A stretch of DNA of 64,000 bases from Qipengyuania marincola (lineage in GTDB: Bacteria; Pseudomonadota; Alphaproteobacteria; Sphingomonadales; Sphingomonadaceae), in the NCBI RefSeq assembly GCF_029688625.1, contig NZ_JARULC010000001.1, positions 976,361 to 1,040,360 on the forward strand. The letters are read 5' to 3'. Positions within the stretch are counted from its first letter, which is position 1, and each line of letters starts with the position of its first letter. Shown here one piece after another: positions 8,926-17,813 of the stretch. Below the pieces are notes generated by a model. The model worked only from the letters and a program-made list of their open reading frames with translations, searched no databases and had not been told where the DNA came from. Both the position numbers and the translations under genes were made by a program.

Positions 8926-11112
8926 ATGGCGACGCGAGGGACGCCTTCTGTACCGATGGGGGGTACGGGCGATGCGCCCGCGCAGGCTGTGCCGCGCCCT
9001 TGGCGCATGCGCGGGCTCTTGTCCAGATTTGCCGATCGCAGCGAGACCATGCTGGCGCAGGCGGGGTTTGACCGGGGGCCGTGGATCGCTGTCGCATTCG
9101 CCGGAGGAATCGGCCTTTGGTTCGCGCTTAAGTCACCATGGCAGTGGTCGGCGACCATTGGCCTTCTTATGCTGATCGCGCTGGCTGCCATAGCGCTTTG
9201 GCGCGACCGAGATGAGCGAGCGCATCTGAAGCTCGCGACGGTGGCAGCGGCGCTCGTCATTGCTGCAGGGCTCGCAATTGTCTGGGCGCGGTCCGAACTG
9301 GTCGGAGCGGAGCCAATCGAGCGCCCCCGTTTCGAGCGAATGGACGCACGGATTCTCGAACGTGAGGAGCAACCCTCGCGCGACCGCGTCAGGCTCACGG
9401 TGGCGGTTCGCGATGCCGAAACGGGCACCGCACGAGCTTATCGTATCAACGTACCCCTTGCGGAAGCCAACGACGCTTTGCGCGAGGGGGCGCGAATCCG
9501 GCTCGCCGCTCGCTTGATGCCCCCGTCACCCCCGATTGTGCCGGGAGCCTACGATTTTGCGCGGCGGGCCTGGTTCGAAGGGTTGTCAGCCACAGGCAGT
9601 GTGACCGGCGACATAGAGATCGTCGAAGGGGCGGGGGCGCGGGATGGCTGGATAGCGCAGGTGCAGCGCGCGCTCTCCGCCCATGTAAGGTCGCGGGTCG
9701 AAGGCGCGCCCGGTGCCATAGCCGCCACACTGGCGAGCGGCGACCGCGGCTCGATCTCCGAGGAGAACGAGGCCGCCATGCGCGATGCAGGGTTGACCCA
9801 CCTGCTTTCGATAAGTGGCCTGCATGTCAGCGCAATCATCGCAGCTGTTTATCTCATTACATTGAAATTGCTGGCTTTGTGGCCGTGGCTGGTGCTACGA
9901 CTGAGACTGCCGGTGGTCGCTGCGGGGGCAGCAGCCCTTGCCGGCATATCCTATACCCTCCTGACCGGAGCCGAGGTGCCGACGGTGCGAAGCTGTCTAG
10001 GCGCGCTGCTGGTGCTGATCGCTCTGGTTCTTGGCCGCGAGGCTCTGACTTTGCGGCTTGTGGCCATCGCTGCAATGGCAGTCCTGTTGCTTTGGCCAGA
10101 AGCACTGGTCGGACCGAGTTTTCAAATGAGCTTTGCCGCGGTGATCGCGATCGTCGCGCTTCACAATTCCTCGCCGGTCAGGGCATTTCTTTCACCACGT
10201 GAGGAAAGTTGGTTCCGACGGTCCGGACGGCGTGTGATCATGCTCTTCGCAACAGGTCTGGTTATCGAATTGGCTCTCATGCCTATCGTCCTCTTCCATT
10301 TTCACCGAGCGGGATTGTACGGTGCTGGCGCCAACCTGCTCGCGATCCCGCTCGTCACCTTCGCCTCGATGCCGCTTGTCGCATTGGCCTTGTTTCTGGA
10401 TCTGTTCGGGCTGGGTGCGCCTGCCTGGTGGCTGGTTGGTCGATCGCTCGAGGTGCTGCTCGGCATCGCTCATTTCGTCTCTGCTCAGCCGGGTGCGGTA
10501 AAGCTCGCCCCGACTATGCCGATGGCGTCGATACTCGTCTTTCTCGCGGGCGCCTTGTGGATGGCTCTCTGGCACGGCTGCTTGCGTCTATGGGGCATTG
10601 CGCCAATGGCGGTCGGTGCATTGTGGATGTGGGCAACGCCTGCGCCGGACGTCGTCATCACGCGCGACGGTCGCGATGTCGGCATCGCCAGTGCTGAGGG
10701 GCGGCTGCTCGTTTTGCGGGACAGTGATGGCAGTTACGCTCAGGAGAATCTGCGCGAGGTGGTGGCTTTGGAGGGTCAACCGATACCGCTGGGGCGCTGG
10801 CCGGCAGCGCGCTGCAGCAGCGACTTTTGTACTTTGGTCATAACTGTTGATGGGCGGTCCTGGCGCCTCCTGATTGCGCGTAGCCGCGAACTGATCGAGG
10901 AACGGGCCCTGGCCGCCGCATGCGACCAGTCTGACATTGTCATTGCCGATCGTTTCCTGCCGCGTTCATGCCGACCGCGGTGGTTGAAGGCTGATCGACG
11001 CTTCCTTCAGGAGCAGGGCGGCACTGCCCTCTATCTCGGCGAAGAACGCATCGAGACTGTGGCAAAAGGGCAGGGCGAGCATGGCTGGTTCAAACCGCAT
11101 GCACGCAAGTGA
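8926..11112 (+). CDS. comEC: ComEC/Rec2-type DNA-uptake channel protein
   Basis: Polytopic inner-membrane protein of about 728 residues. The ComEC family forms the channel that takes up single-stranded DNA during natural transformation. An N-terminal DUF4131-like region with two membrane segments is followed by a soluble OB-like part. Next comes the family core: GDRGSISEENEAAMRDAGLT, then the diagnostic HLLSISGLHVSAIIAAVYL, then about eight membrane helices. The last ~140 residues (from VVITRDGRDVG) correspond to the beta-lactamase-like domain but show no HxHxDH motif, so this domain looks degenerate. The start is uncertain: ATG 8926 lacks a clear Shine-Dalgarno sequence, while ATG 8956 has GAGGGACG upstream. 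It borders lexA, a recurrent sphingomonad neighbourhood as I recall it. Confidence 0.93.
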   Translation: MATRGTPSVPMGGTGDAPAQAVPRPWRMRGLLSRFADRSETMLAQAGFDRGPWIAVAFAGGIGLWFALKSPWQWSATIGLLMLIALAAIALWRDRDERAHLKLATVAAALVIAAGLAIVWARSELVGAEPIERPRFERMDARILEREEQPSRDRVRLTVAVRDAETGTARAYRINVPLAEANDALREGARIRLAARLMPPSPPIVPGAYDFARRAWFEGLSATGSVTGDIEIVEGAGARDGWIAQVQRALSAHVRSRVEGAPGAIAATLASGDRGSISEENEAAMRDAGLTHLLSISGLHVSAIIAAVYLITLKLLALWPWLVLRLRLPVVAAGAAALAGISYTLLTGAEVPTVRSCLGALLVLIALVLGREALTLRLVAIAAMAVLLLWPEALVGPSFQMSFAAVIAIVALHNSSPVRAFLSPREESWFRRSGRRVIMLFATGLVIELALMPIVLFHFHRAGLYGAGANLLAIPLVTFASMPLVALALFLDLFGLGAPAWWLVGRSLEVLLGIAHFVSAQPGAVKLAPTMPMASILVFLAGALWMALWHGCLRLWGIAPMAVGALWMWATPAPDVVITRDGRDVGIASAEGRLLVLRDSDGSYAQENLREVVALEGQPIPLGRWPAARCSSDFCTLVITVDGRSWRLLIARSRELIEERALAAACDQSDIVIADRFLPRSCRPRWLKADRRFLQEQGGTALYLGEERIETVAKGQGEHGWFKPHARK

Positions 11113-11152
11113 AAATGGTTTGGTGCACTTTGCCATAACGGCAGGTATCATC

Positions 11153-11185
11153 CAAAAAGAAGGGCGCGGTATCCGCCCGCGCCCT
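11153..11185 (-). terminator. Rho-independent terminator downstream of lexA
   Basis: A nine-base perfect stem AGGGCGCGG (11161-11169) / CCGCGCCCT (11177-11185) with a seven-base loop. On the leftward strand it is followed by TCTTTTTGG (A-run at 11154-11158). It lies 30 bases past the lexA stop and 40 past the convergent comEC stop. Confidence 0.8.
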
Positions 11186-11215
11186 CCTGCATATTCATCT
11201 CGAAGCCAGCTGCAC

Positions 11216-11914
11216 TCAATGATAGCGGCGCAAAAGCCCTGCAAGCTTGCCCTGAACCTTGACCCGGTGCGATTCGTAGACCTGTGGCTCGTAGGAGCCG
11301 TTTGCAGGATCAAGCCGGATTCGCCCGCCGTCGCGTCGCAGATATTTTAGCGTTGCCTCTTCATCGTCCACCAGCGCCACGACAATCTCTCCATCCCGCG
11401 CAGTGTCGGAGCGGCGTACAAGTGCGAAATCGCCATCGAAGATGCCCGCCTCGATCATCGAGTCTCCCGATACTTCGAGCGCATAGTGTTCGCCCGGGCC
11501 GAGAAGAGCGGCAGGCACCGGCATACTGCTCTGTCCCTCGATCGCCTCGATCGGAGCGCCTGCGGCAATCCGCCCATGCAGGGGCACGTCAATGATGTCA
11601 TTCGCCGGTTCCGGCGCGACGGCCTTCGCGGTCACAGCAGCTGCCATGGTAGCACCGGTATCGTTGGCGACCGTCGGCTTGCTTGACCCCGTCACCGCAT
11701 CCTCGGGCAGCTTCACCACCTCGAGTGCGCGCGCGCGATTGGGAAGACGACGGATGAATCCGCGTTCCTCGAGCGCCGAAATCAGGCGGTGCACACCCGA
11801 CTTGCTCTTCAGATCGAGCGCTTCCTTCATTTCCTCGAAACTTGGCGAGATTCCGGTTTCTTCCAATCGCTGCTGGATGAACCGGATAAGCTCGTGCTGT
11901 TTGGCCGTCAGCAT
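11216..11914 (-). CDS. lexA: LexA SOS repressor
   Basis: Self-cleaving transcriptional repressor of the DNA-damage response, 232 residues. The N-terminal winged HTH covers residues ~1-65 ([14 protein letters not shown], then [20 protein letters not shown]). An Ala/Gly-containing cleavage region is seen in [11 protein letters not shown]. The catalytic serine is in [13 protein letters not shown] and the lysine in [11 protein letters not shown]. The linker is about 20 residues longer than in the enteric protein, as is common in sphingomonads. The start is the conserved MLTAKQ at 11914; an upstream in-frame ATG is discarded because it would bury the SOS box at 11952-11966 inside the gene. That box indicates autoregulation. 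It lies downstream of trpC on the same strand with a 146-base gap, so it probably has its own promoter. Confidence 0.97.
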   Translation of the reverse strand: MLTAKQHELIRFIQQRLEETGISPSFEEMKEALDLKSKSGVHRLISALEERGFIRRLPNRARALEVVKLPEDAVTGSSKPTVANDTGATMAAAVTAKAVAPEPANDIIDVPLHGRIAAGAPIEAIEGQSSMPVPAALLGPGEHYALEVSGDSMIEAGIFDGDFALVRRSDTARDGEIVVALVDDEEATLKYLRRDGGRIRLDPANGSYEPQVYESHRVKVQGKLAGLLRRYH

Positions 11915-11951
11915 TTTGCGCAACTCCCGTGCCTTCTGTTCACAAAGAGGT

Positions 11952-11966
11952 GAACGAATACGGAAC
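11952..11966 (-). promoter_or_regulatory. LexA (SOS) box in the lexA promoter
   Basis: GAAC-N7-GAAC on the top strand (11952-11955 and 11963-11966, spacer GAATACG), i.e. GTTC-N7-GTTC read in the direction of lexA. This is the known alphaproteobacterial LexA operator. It is 38 bases upstream of the lexA start. Confidence 0.88.
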
Positions 11967-12060
11967 AATTAGGCAACCGATTGCGGGCAGTCAAGCAATT
12001 CCGCCATTTTCGATCCAGTTCAGATGGAACAGGCGTTCCCGAAACGTGCTATTCGGACGT

Positions 12061-12846
12061 CTAGCCGTTCAGCAGAGCACGCGTGGCCGAGGCAACGTCC
12101 GTTTGCCGCATAAGGCTTTCGCCGACGAGGAAGCTGCGTACTCCGCTCTGAGCCAGACGTTCGCAATCGGCATGATCGACAATGCCGCTTTCGCCGACGA
12201 CGAGGCTGCCATCGGGCGCGCGAGGGGCGAGGGTTTCGGTCGTTGCGAGGTCAGTCGTGAATGTGCGCAGGTCGCGATTGTTTATCCCGATCAAGCGCGA
12301 CCTGAGTCGGGCCGCGCGGTCAAGTTCGGCTGCATCGTGCACCTCCACGAGGACGTCCATATCATAGTCGATCGCGGCTGCCTCAATCTCCTGCATCGCG
12401 CCATCGTCTAGTGCGGCGACTATGATCAGGATCGCATCTGCGCCGATCGCGCGGGCCTCGGCCACCTGCCATGGATCGATCATGAAATCCTTTCGCAGGA
12501 CAGGAAGGTCGCAAGCGGCGCGCGCGGCGACGAGGTAATCCTCATGGCCCATGAAATAGGGGGCATCGGTCAGAACAGAGAGGCACGCCGCCCCGCCTCT
12601 TTCGTATTGCCTGGCGTGTTCGGCGGGCTGAAAATCCTCGCGAATCAGCCCCTTGGAGGGCGATGCTTTCTTGATCTCGGCGATGAGCCCGAAACCGTGA
12701 CGTTGCGCCCGCTCGAGCGCAGCGCGGAAACCGCGCGGCGCAGAATGCTCGCTGGCGAGCGCATCAAGCGCGCCCATCGAGCGCTCCTTTTTGCGCGCGG
12801 CGACCTCGTTTCGCTTGGTTTCGCAGATTTCAAGCAGCTTGTTCAT
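12061..12846 (-). CDS. trpC: Indole-3-glycerol-phosphate synthase
   Basis: TIM-barrel enzyme closing the indole ring from CdRP in tryptophan biosynthesis; 261 residues, monofunctional (no TrpF fused). Family marks include the N-terminal [16 protein letters not shown], the catalytic lysine in [41 protein letters not shown], and the phosphate loop VVGESGI followed by FLVGESLMR. The ATG at 12846 overlaps the trpD stop as ATGA, so the genes are translationally coupled. It is last of the trp genes in this block; lexA follows after 146 bases with its own operator. Confidence 0.96.
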   Translation of the reverse strand: MNKLLEICETKRNEVAARKKERSMGALDALASEHSAPRGFRAALERAQRHGFGLIAEIKKASPSKGLIREDFQPAEHARQYERGGAACLSVLTDAPYFMGHEDYLVAARAACDLPVLRKDFMIDPWQVAEARAIGADAILIIVAALDDGAMQEIEAAAIDYDMDVLVEVHDAAELDRAARLRSRLIGINNRDLRTFTTDLATTETLAPRAPDGSLVVGESGIVDHADCERLAQSGVRSFLVGESLMRQTDVASATRALLNG

Positions 12847-13835
12847 CGTGCCAGTGCAATCCAGTCTGCCAGCAGCTTGCCTGCCGCGCCAGAGTCGATG
12901 GCTTCTCCCGCGATTTCTGCGCCCTCGGTCCAGTCGTCGCATCTTCCGGCCACGATCAGCGTTGCGGACGCGTTGAACAGAACTGCATCGCGGTAGGGAC
13001 CGGGTGTGCCAGACAAGAGCGCCTCGAGTGCCCGCGCATTGTGCACGGGATCCCCGCCACGGATGGCCTCAACCGGTGCATGGGGCAGATTGGCTTGCAC
13101 GGCGCTTACGCGGCGCATTTCGAAATCTCGCCCGATCACGTCCGCAAGCTCATTCCCTCCCGCAAGGCTGAGTTCGTCCAATCCCTCATCACCTGAAGCG
13201 ATAAAGGTCCTTTGCGTGCCCAGTTTCGCCTTTGCCGCGGCGTAGATCGGGACATATGCGGGACGCGCGATACCGATAAGTTGCCTCTGGACGCCCGCGG
13301 GGTTGGAGAGCGGCCCCATCAGATTGAAGATTGTCCGTACGCCCAGCTTCTGACGGATCGGCTGAATGCGGCCCATGGCGGGATGGTGATTCTTAGCGAA
13401 GAGGAAGCAAATACCGAGTTCTGCCAAAGTCTTCTCGGCCGTTCTTCCCGCCGCGTCCATGTCGAGCCCAAGCGCCTCGAGCGTGTCCGCGGCACCCGAC
13501 TTGCTGCTCGCCGCTCGGTTGCCGTGCTTGGCCACGGGCACGCCGCAAGCGGCAACCACGAGGCTTACCGCGGTCGAAACATTCAGCGTGTGATGGCCAT
13601 CGCCCCCGGTCCCGCAACAATCCACGGTGCCTTCGGGAGCATCGATCGGGATCAGGCGCGCACGCAGCGCGCGGGCCGCTCCGGCAATCTCGTCCGCCGT
13701 TTCGCTGCGCATCGACATGTCTCTGAGAAACCGCGCGATCTCGGCATCGCTAGTTTCGCCATCAAGGATCCAGCCGAAGACTTCCTCCGCTTCCGCTTCG
13801 CTCAGATGCGTTTCGGATTGCGGAAGCGCCTTCAC
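12843..13835 (-). CDS. trpD: Anthranilate phosphoribosyltransferase
   Basis: Transfers phosphoribose from PRPP to anthranilate, step two of tryptophan synthesis; 330 residues. The PRPP-binding glycine motif is [20 protein letters not shown]. Further marks are [20 protein letters not shown], the metal-binding GDEGLDELS, and the conserved [11 protein letters not shown]. The start chosen is GTG at 13835, which overlaps the trpG stop as GTGA and gives the standard family length; an in-frame ATG at 13862 would overlap trpG by 31 bases. The 3' end overlaps the trpC start as ATGA. Confidence 0.95.
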   Translation of the reverse strand: MKALPQSETHLSEAEAEEVFGWILDGETSDAEIARFLRDMSMRSETADEIAGAARALRARLIPIDAPEGTVDCCGTGGDGHHTLNVSTAVSLVVAACGVPVAKHGNRAASSKSGAADTLEALGLDMDAAGRTAEKTLAELGICFLFAKNHHPAMGRIQPIRQKLGVRTIFNLMGPLSNPAGVQRQLIGIARPAYVPIYAAAKAKLGTQRTFIASGDEGLDELSLAGGNELADVIGRDFEMRRVSAVQANLPHAPVEAIRGGDPVHNARALEALLSGTPGPYRDAVLFNASATLIVAGRCDDWTEGAEIAGEAIDSGAAGKLLADWIALAR

Positions 13836-14446
13836 GCCGGCACCTTGGCTGCGATGCCGCAAACCGCGAGGAAGTTCGCAAGCAACGCGTGGCCGTGCTC
13901 TGTAGCAATGCTCTCCGGATGGAATTGCACCCCGTGGATCGGCAATTCTTTGTGCCGAAGCCCCATGATGCTCGTACCGTCGAGCCCCGGCGTGCTACTC
14001 GTGGCATTGACCTCGAGGCAGTCGGGTATGTTCTCGACGATCAGCGAATGATAGCGTGTCGCGGTAAAGGGCGAGGGCAAACCCGCAAAAACGCCGGTGC
14101 CGTCGTGTTCGACTGCCGAGGTCTTGCCATGCATCAATCCGCCACGGGAGACCTTGCCGCCAAAATGCTGGCCGATCGCTTGGTGCCCGAGGCAAACGCC
14201 CAGCAACGGGCGTGCTCCTTCAGCGCAGGCGGCGACGAGATCGAGACTGATGCCCGCTTCATTGGGCGTGCAGGGGCCGGGCGAGATCAAAACGCCGGCA
14301 ACGTCGCGCGCCATTGCCTCCCCTACGGATAGCGCATCGTTGCGCACCACTTCCACTTCCGCACCGAGTTCCATGAGATAATGGACCAGGTTGAAGGTGA
14401 AGCTGTCGTAATTATCGATTACGAGGATGGATCGGTTGTCGGTCAT
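13832..14446 (-). CDS. trpG: Anthranilate synthase glutamine amidotransferase subunit
   Basis: Class I glutamine amidotransferase, 204 residues, supplying ammonia to TrpE; the same family serves aminodeoxychorismate synthase (PabA). The triad is visible: Cys in [11 protein letters not shown], and His and Glu in VQFHPESI. The oxyanion loop is [13 protein letters not shown]. It is coupled to trpD by a GTGA overlap. Upstream, 59 bases separate it from pip rather than from trpE, because two unrelated genes sit between trpE and trpG. Confidence 0.95.
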   Translation of the reverse strand: MTDNRSILVIDNYDSFTFNLVHYLMELGAEVEVVRNDALSVGEAMARDVAGVLISPGPCTPNEAGISLDLVAACAEGARPLLGVCLGHQAIGQHFGGKVSRGGLMHGKTSAVEHDGTGVFAGLPSPFTATRYHSLIVENIPDCLEVNATSSTPGLDGTSIMGLRHKELPIHGVQFHPESIATEHGHALLANFLAVCGIAAKVPA

Positions 14447-14505
14447 TCGTCCGGATCAATGGCGTCGAAAAGCCAGGCTTTCAAGGAAGTCGGATTGATG
14501 TGACG

Positions 14506-15468
14506 TCACGCCTGCTTGCCAGCGAAATGGTCTGTCGCCCGCACAAGCCCGTCGACAATCCCTGGCTCGGCGGCCGAATGGCCGGCATCGGGCACGATCC
14601 ACAGATCGGCATTCGGCCAGGCTTTCCTGAGCGCCCATGCTGATGTGGGTGGCGTGCAAATATCGTGGCGTCCCTGCACGATAATGCCCGGCAGATGAGA
14701 TATCGTCCCGACATTGGCGAGCAATTGCGCTTCTTTCAGGAAGAAATCCTCAAGAAAGAATTTCGCGCAAATCCGCGCGAAAGGCACTGCTTTTTCCGGA
14801 TTGGCAAAGCTGTCGAGCAATGCGGCATCTGGCAGAAGGGTGGCGACATTGCCCTCCCACAGTGACCATTCGCGTGCCGCGGCGAGGCGAGTTTCCTCGT
14901 CCGGGCTGGTGAGCCGTTTGTAATAGGCGCGCACCAGGTCGCTGCGCTCTGCCTCGGGAATGAGGCCGGTGAAATCGTCCCACTGCTCGGCCATGATCTC
15001 GCTGGCACCATAGCTGTAGAGCCAGTGCTTTTCCGTCTGGCGAGCGAGGAATACGCCGCGCAGGATTATTTCGCTCACTCTGCCTGGATGGGTTTGGGCA
15101 TAGGCAAGCGCGAGGGTTGCGCCCCAACTCCCGCCGAACACCTGCCACGTCTCGTGCCCGCACATCTCGCGCAGTCGCTCTATATCGGCGACGATGCGCC
15201 AGGTATCGTTGTTCTCGATTTCCGCGAAAGGTAGAGACTTTCCGCAGCCGCGCTGGTCGAAAAGCAAGACGTCATAGAGATCCGGATCCCACTGGCGGCG
15301 ATGATCGGGCGACATGCCGCCACCGGGGCCGCCGTGGAGAAAGACTGCCGGCTTGGCACCCTTCGTACCGACACGCTCGTAATAGAGCGAATGCCCTTCG
15401 CCGACGTCGAGCATGCCGGTCTCATACGGCGTGATTTCGGGATAGAGCGTGCGGCGTTCTTCGGTCAT
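14506..15468 (-). CDS. pip: Proline iminopeptidase (alpha/beta hydrolase, family S33)
   Basis: Removes N-terminal proline from peptides; 320 residues, cytoplasmic. The oxyanion motif is HGGPGGGMSPDHR, followed by LLFDQRGCGKS. The nucleophile elbow is GGSWGATLAL. The catalytic Asp lies in IVQGRHDICTPP and the His in VPDAGHSAAEPG. These match S33 prolyl aminopeptidases closely. Its ATG overlaps the stop of the DUF2233 gene as ATGA, placing it inside the trp transcript although it has no known role in tryptophan synthesis. Confidence 0.93.
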   Translation of the reverse strand: MTEERRTLYPEITPYETGMLDVGEGHSLYYERVGTKGAKPAVFLHGGPGGGMSPDHRRQWDPDLYDVLLFDQRGCGKSLPFAEIENNDTWRIVADIERLREMCGHETWQVFGGSWGATLALAYAQTHPGRVSEIILRGVFLARQTEKHWLYSYGASEIMAEQWDDFTGLIPEAERSDLVRAYYKRLTSPDEETRLAAAREWSLWEGNVATLLPDAALLDSFANPEKAVPFARICAKFFLEDFFLKEAQLLANVGTISHLPGIIVQGRHDICTPPTSAWALRKAWPNADLWIVPDAGHSAAEPGIVDGLVRATDHFAGKQA

Positions 15469-16310
15469 TCGGTGTCCTTGCGGGTGACGACGACAATCGG
15501 GCCGATCGGCGCGCCACTATCGAGCCTGTCGGTTGCGGGGTTCCACAGCTGCGAAACATTGCCATCGAGGAACAGGGCGTTGGGAACATCGAGTTCGTCC
15601 CGATAAAAACGGGCCAGCTTGCCGAACGATATTGGCGCGTTCGAAATAACGAAATGCGCGCGTCCTTCCGCATCGACGCCGACGGCATTGCGGACCAGTC
15701 GCGACGGCCCATCGCGGGTGATTTCAGGGTGCAGCGCGCCATCGATGACGAGCATGGGCCCGGACTGCGTGCCGAATTCCGGGCGCTCGCTGACATTTGC
15801 GAGAAAGCTTTCGGTGGTGCGCACGCTCCACTCGCCACCCGACCCATAGAAGACCCCGTTCGGCTTGAGGTGGAAATTGCCTTCGCCGTCAGCGGTGTTC
15901 AGCGTTTGCAAGCGCTGGGAAGCCTCTACGAAGTAGCCGATCGGCTTGCCGTCGTCATCGAACATGCCGGCGTTCATTGCGAATGCGACTTCGCCGCTGC
16001 CGCGCTGGCGCGCTAGCGCTTCGAGGCTGCGGTAGGGCGCCTCGCCAGACGGACCCAGATCCATGCTGATCCTGTGTCGTACCGGTGTGGCGAGGCAGTG
16101 GGTTAGCGGCGTATCCTCGAAGATGATGGAGCGGCAGGCGCTTTCGACCGAGCTCGCTACGGTCGCGGTCTCTTCGGGCGAGGGTGCGGCGCTGGGCTGG
16201 GCCGCCTGGCCGTTCCCGTCGATCCGCGCCCGGACGACCGGCTCGCCGGCAGGCTGCTGCTCGCAGGAAGGGAGCAGCGTCAGCGCAAGAAAGGCGCACA
16301 GGACTCTCAT
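15465..16310 (-). CDS. Phosphodiester glycosidase-family (DUF2233) lipoprotein
   Basis: A 281-residue exported protein. The N-terminus MRVLCAFLALTLLPSC is a lipoprotein-type signal with Cys16 as the likely lipidated residue, followed by a Pro/Ala/Ser-rich linker. The domain from ~75 onward has DUF2233/NAGPA-like features: FAMNAGMFDDDGKPIGYF, the Asn in LKPNGVFYG, SGPMLVIDG and the C-terminal LFLDGNVSQLW. Family members related to the human uncovering enzyme cleave GlcNAc phosphodiesters; the bacterial substrate is unknown. It is linked by ATGA overlaps to trpE upstream and pip downstream. The start is fixed by the trpE overlap and the signal sequence. Confidence 0.88.
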   Translation of the reverse strand: MRVLCAFLALTLLPSCEQQPAGEPVVRARIDGNGQAAQPSAAPSPEETATVASSVESACRSIIFEDTPLTHCLATPVRHRISMDLGPSGEAPYRSLEALARQRGSGEVAFAMNAGMFDDDGKPIGYFVEASQRLQTLNTADGEGNFHLKPNGVFYGSGGEWSVRTTESFLANVSERPEFGTQSGPMLVIDGALHPEITRDGPSRLVRNAVGVDAEGRAHFVISNAPISFGKLARFYRDELDVPNALFLDGNVSQLWNPATDRLDSGAPIGPIVVVTRKDTE

Positions 16311-17806
16311 TGGCCATATCCCGACTGTCGCGAGATCCTGACGGCTTCCTGGGCGGCCGCCAGCAGGGCACCTGCCTTGGCCTCGCATTCGCGCTGCTCG
16401 TAATCGGGATCGCTGTCTGCCACGATGCCAGCCCCGGCCTGCACATGCATGATACCGTCCTTCACGATGGCGGTGCGCAGGACGATGCAGCTGTCGACTG
16501 AACCGTCCGGGGCGAAATATCCGACGCCGCCGGCATATGGCCCGCGCGTGGCAGGTTCGAGTTCGGCAATGATCTCGCATGCGCGGATTTTCGGGGCGCC
16601 ACTGACCGTGCCCGCCGGGAAACCCGCGAACAGGGCATCGAGGGCGTCTTTGCCCGGATCGAGCTGCCCTATCACATTGCTGACGATATGCATGACATGA
16701 CTGTACCGTTCGACGGTGAAACTATCGGTGACGGCGACGCTGCCCGACACTGCGACGCGTCCGACATCGTTGCGCCCAAGATCAAGCAGCATCAAGTGCT
16801 CGGCACACTCCTTGGGGTCCGCCAGAAGGGATTTCTCGGCGAGCCGATCCGCATCCGGCGAAGCACCGCGAGGTCGCGTGCCCGCGATCGGACGAATGGT
16901 AACCTCGCCATCGCGCACGCGGACGAGAATCTCCGGACTGGAGCCCACCACAGCGAAGCCCGGAAGGTCGAGAAAATACAGGAAAGGCGAAGGATTTACG
17001 CGCCGCAAGGAGCGATAGAGTGCCATCGCTGGCAGCGAAAACGGACTGGTGAACCGCTGGGACAGAACGACCTGGAAGATGTCTCCGGCAGCGATATAGT
17101 CCTTCGCCTTCGCGACCATTGCGCGGTAATCATCCTTGGCGATGCACGAGGTCAGCTCAGGCTCCGGTCCCTCGAGCTGCTGCTCGGGTTGCCGGCCAAG
17201 CGGCTGCGCCAATCTGCTGAGAGCCGCGTCGATCCGTTCGGACGCAACCTCAATTCGCATGCCCGGCCAGACGGGCGCGACGCAGAACAGCGTATCGCCG
17301 AGCCGATCGAATACGAGGACGACCGTCGGGCGGACGAACAGCATGTCTGGCAGAGCCAATTCGGCGGCGGGCGCCCGGGGCAATTTCTCAACCAGGCCGA
17401 TCGTTTCGTATCCGAAATAGCCGACCAGGCAGGCGAGAGCCGGCGGCAATTCTGGCGGCGTTTTGCAGCGGCATGATTTGGCGAGGTCGCGCAGGGCGTC
17501 GAGCGCATTGCCGCTATAGGATTCGAATGCCGCGCGCTCCTCGCGCCAGCTGCGGTTTATCTCGGCTTTTTCGCCGCTTGCGCGGAATACCAGGTCCGGG
17601 TCGATACCGATCAGGCTGTAGCGACCGCGCGTCTCTCCGCCTTCGACCGACTCCAGGATAAAATCGCCACGATCGGGTTCGAACAGCTTGAGCGCGGCGC
17701 CGACAGGCGTTTCCGTATCGGCGACGACCTTGCGCCAGACCAGTGCCGGACGTCCCGCCTCAAGTTCTGCTTGCGCCTCTTCCAGGCCTTCTAGCTGGTC
17801 CGACAA
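16307..17806 (-). CDS. trpE: Anthranilate synthase component I
   Basis: Converts chorismate plus ammonia to anthranilate, first step of tryptophan synthesis; about 499 residues. The N-terminal feedback region shows FILESVEGGETRGRYSLIG, the LLES-type element that binds tryptophan in the family. The chorismate domain has YIAAGDIFQVVLSQRF, RPIAGTRPRGASPDAD, GRNDVGRVA, the AGTVSGAPKIRACE loop and the C-terminal QAGAGIVADSDPDYEQRE. The start is uncertain. The best choice is TTG at 17806, eight bases after the ppiD stop; ATG 17857 would overlap ppiD by 44 bases. The stop overlaps the next gene as ATGA. Confidence 0.94.
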   Translation of the reverse strand: MSDQLEGLEEAQAELEAGRPALVWRKVVADTETPVGAALKLFEPDRGDFILESVEGGETRGRYSLIGIDPDLVFRASGEKAEINRSWREERAAFESYSGNALDALRDLAKSCRCKTPPELPPALACLVGYFGYETIGLVEKLPRAPAAELALPDMLFVRPTVVLVFDRLGDTLFCVAPVWPGMRIEVASERIDAALSRLAQPLGRQPEQQLEGPEPELTSCIAKDDYRAMVAKAKDYIAAGDIFQVVLSQRFTSPFSLPAMALYRSLRRVNPSPFLYFLDLPGFAVVGSSPEILVRVRDGEVTIRPIAGTRPRGASPDADRLAEKSLLADPKECAEHLMLLDLGRNDVGRVAVSGSVAVTDSFTVERYSHVMHIVSNVIGQLDPGKDALDALFAGFPAGTVSGAPKIRACEIIAELEPATRGPYAGGVGYFAPDGSVDSCIVLRTAIVKDGIMHVQAGAGIVADSDPDYEQRECEAKAGALLAAAQEAVRISRQSGYGQ

Positions 17807-17813
17807 GGGCGGC

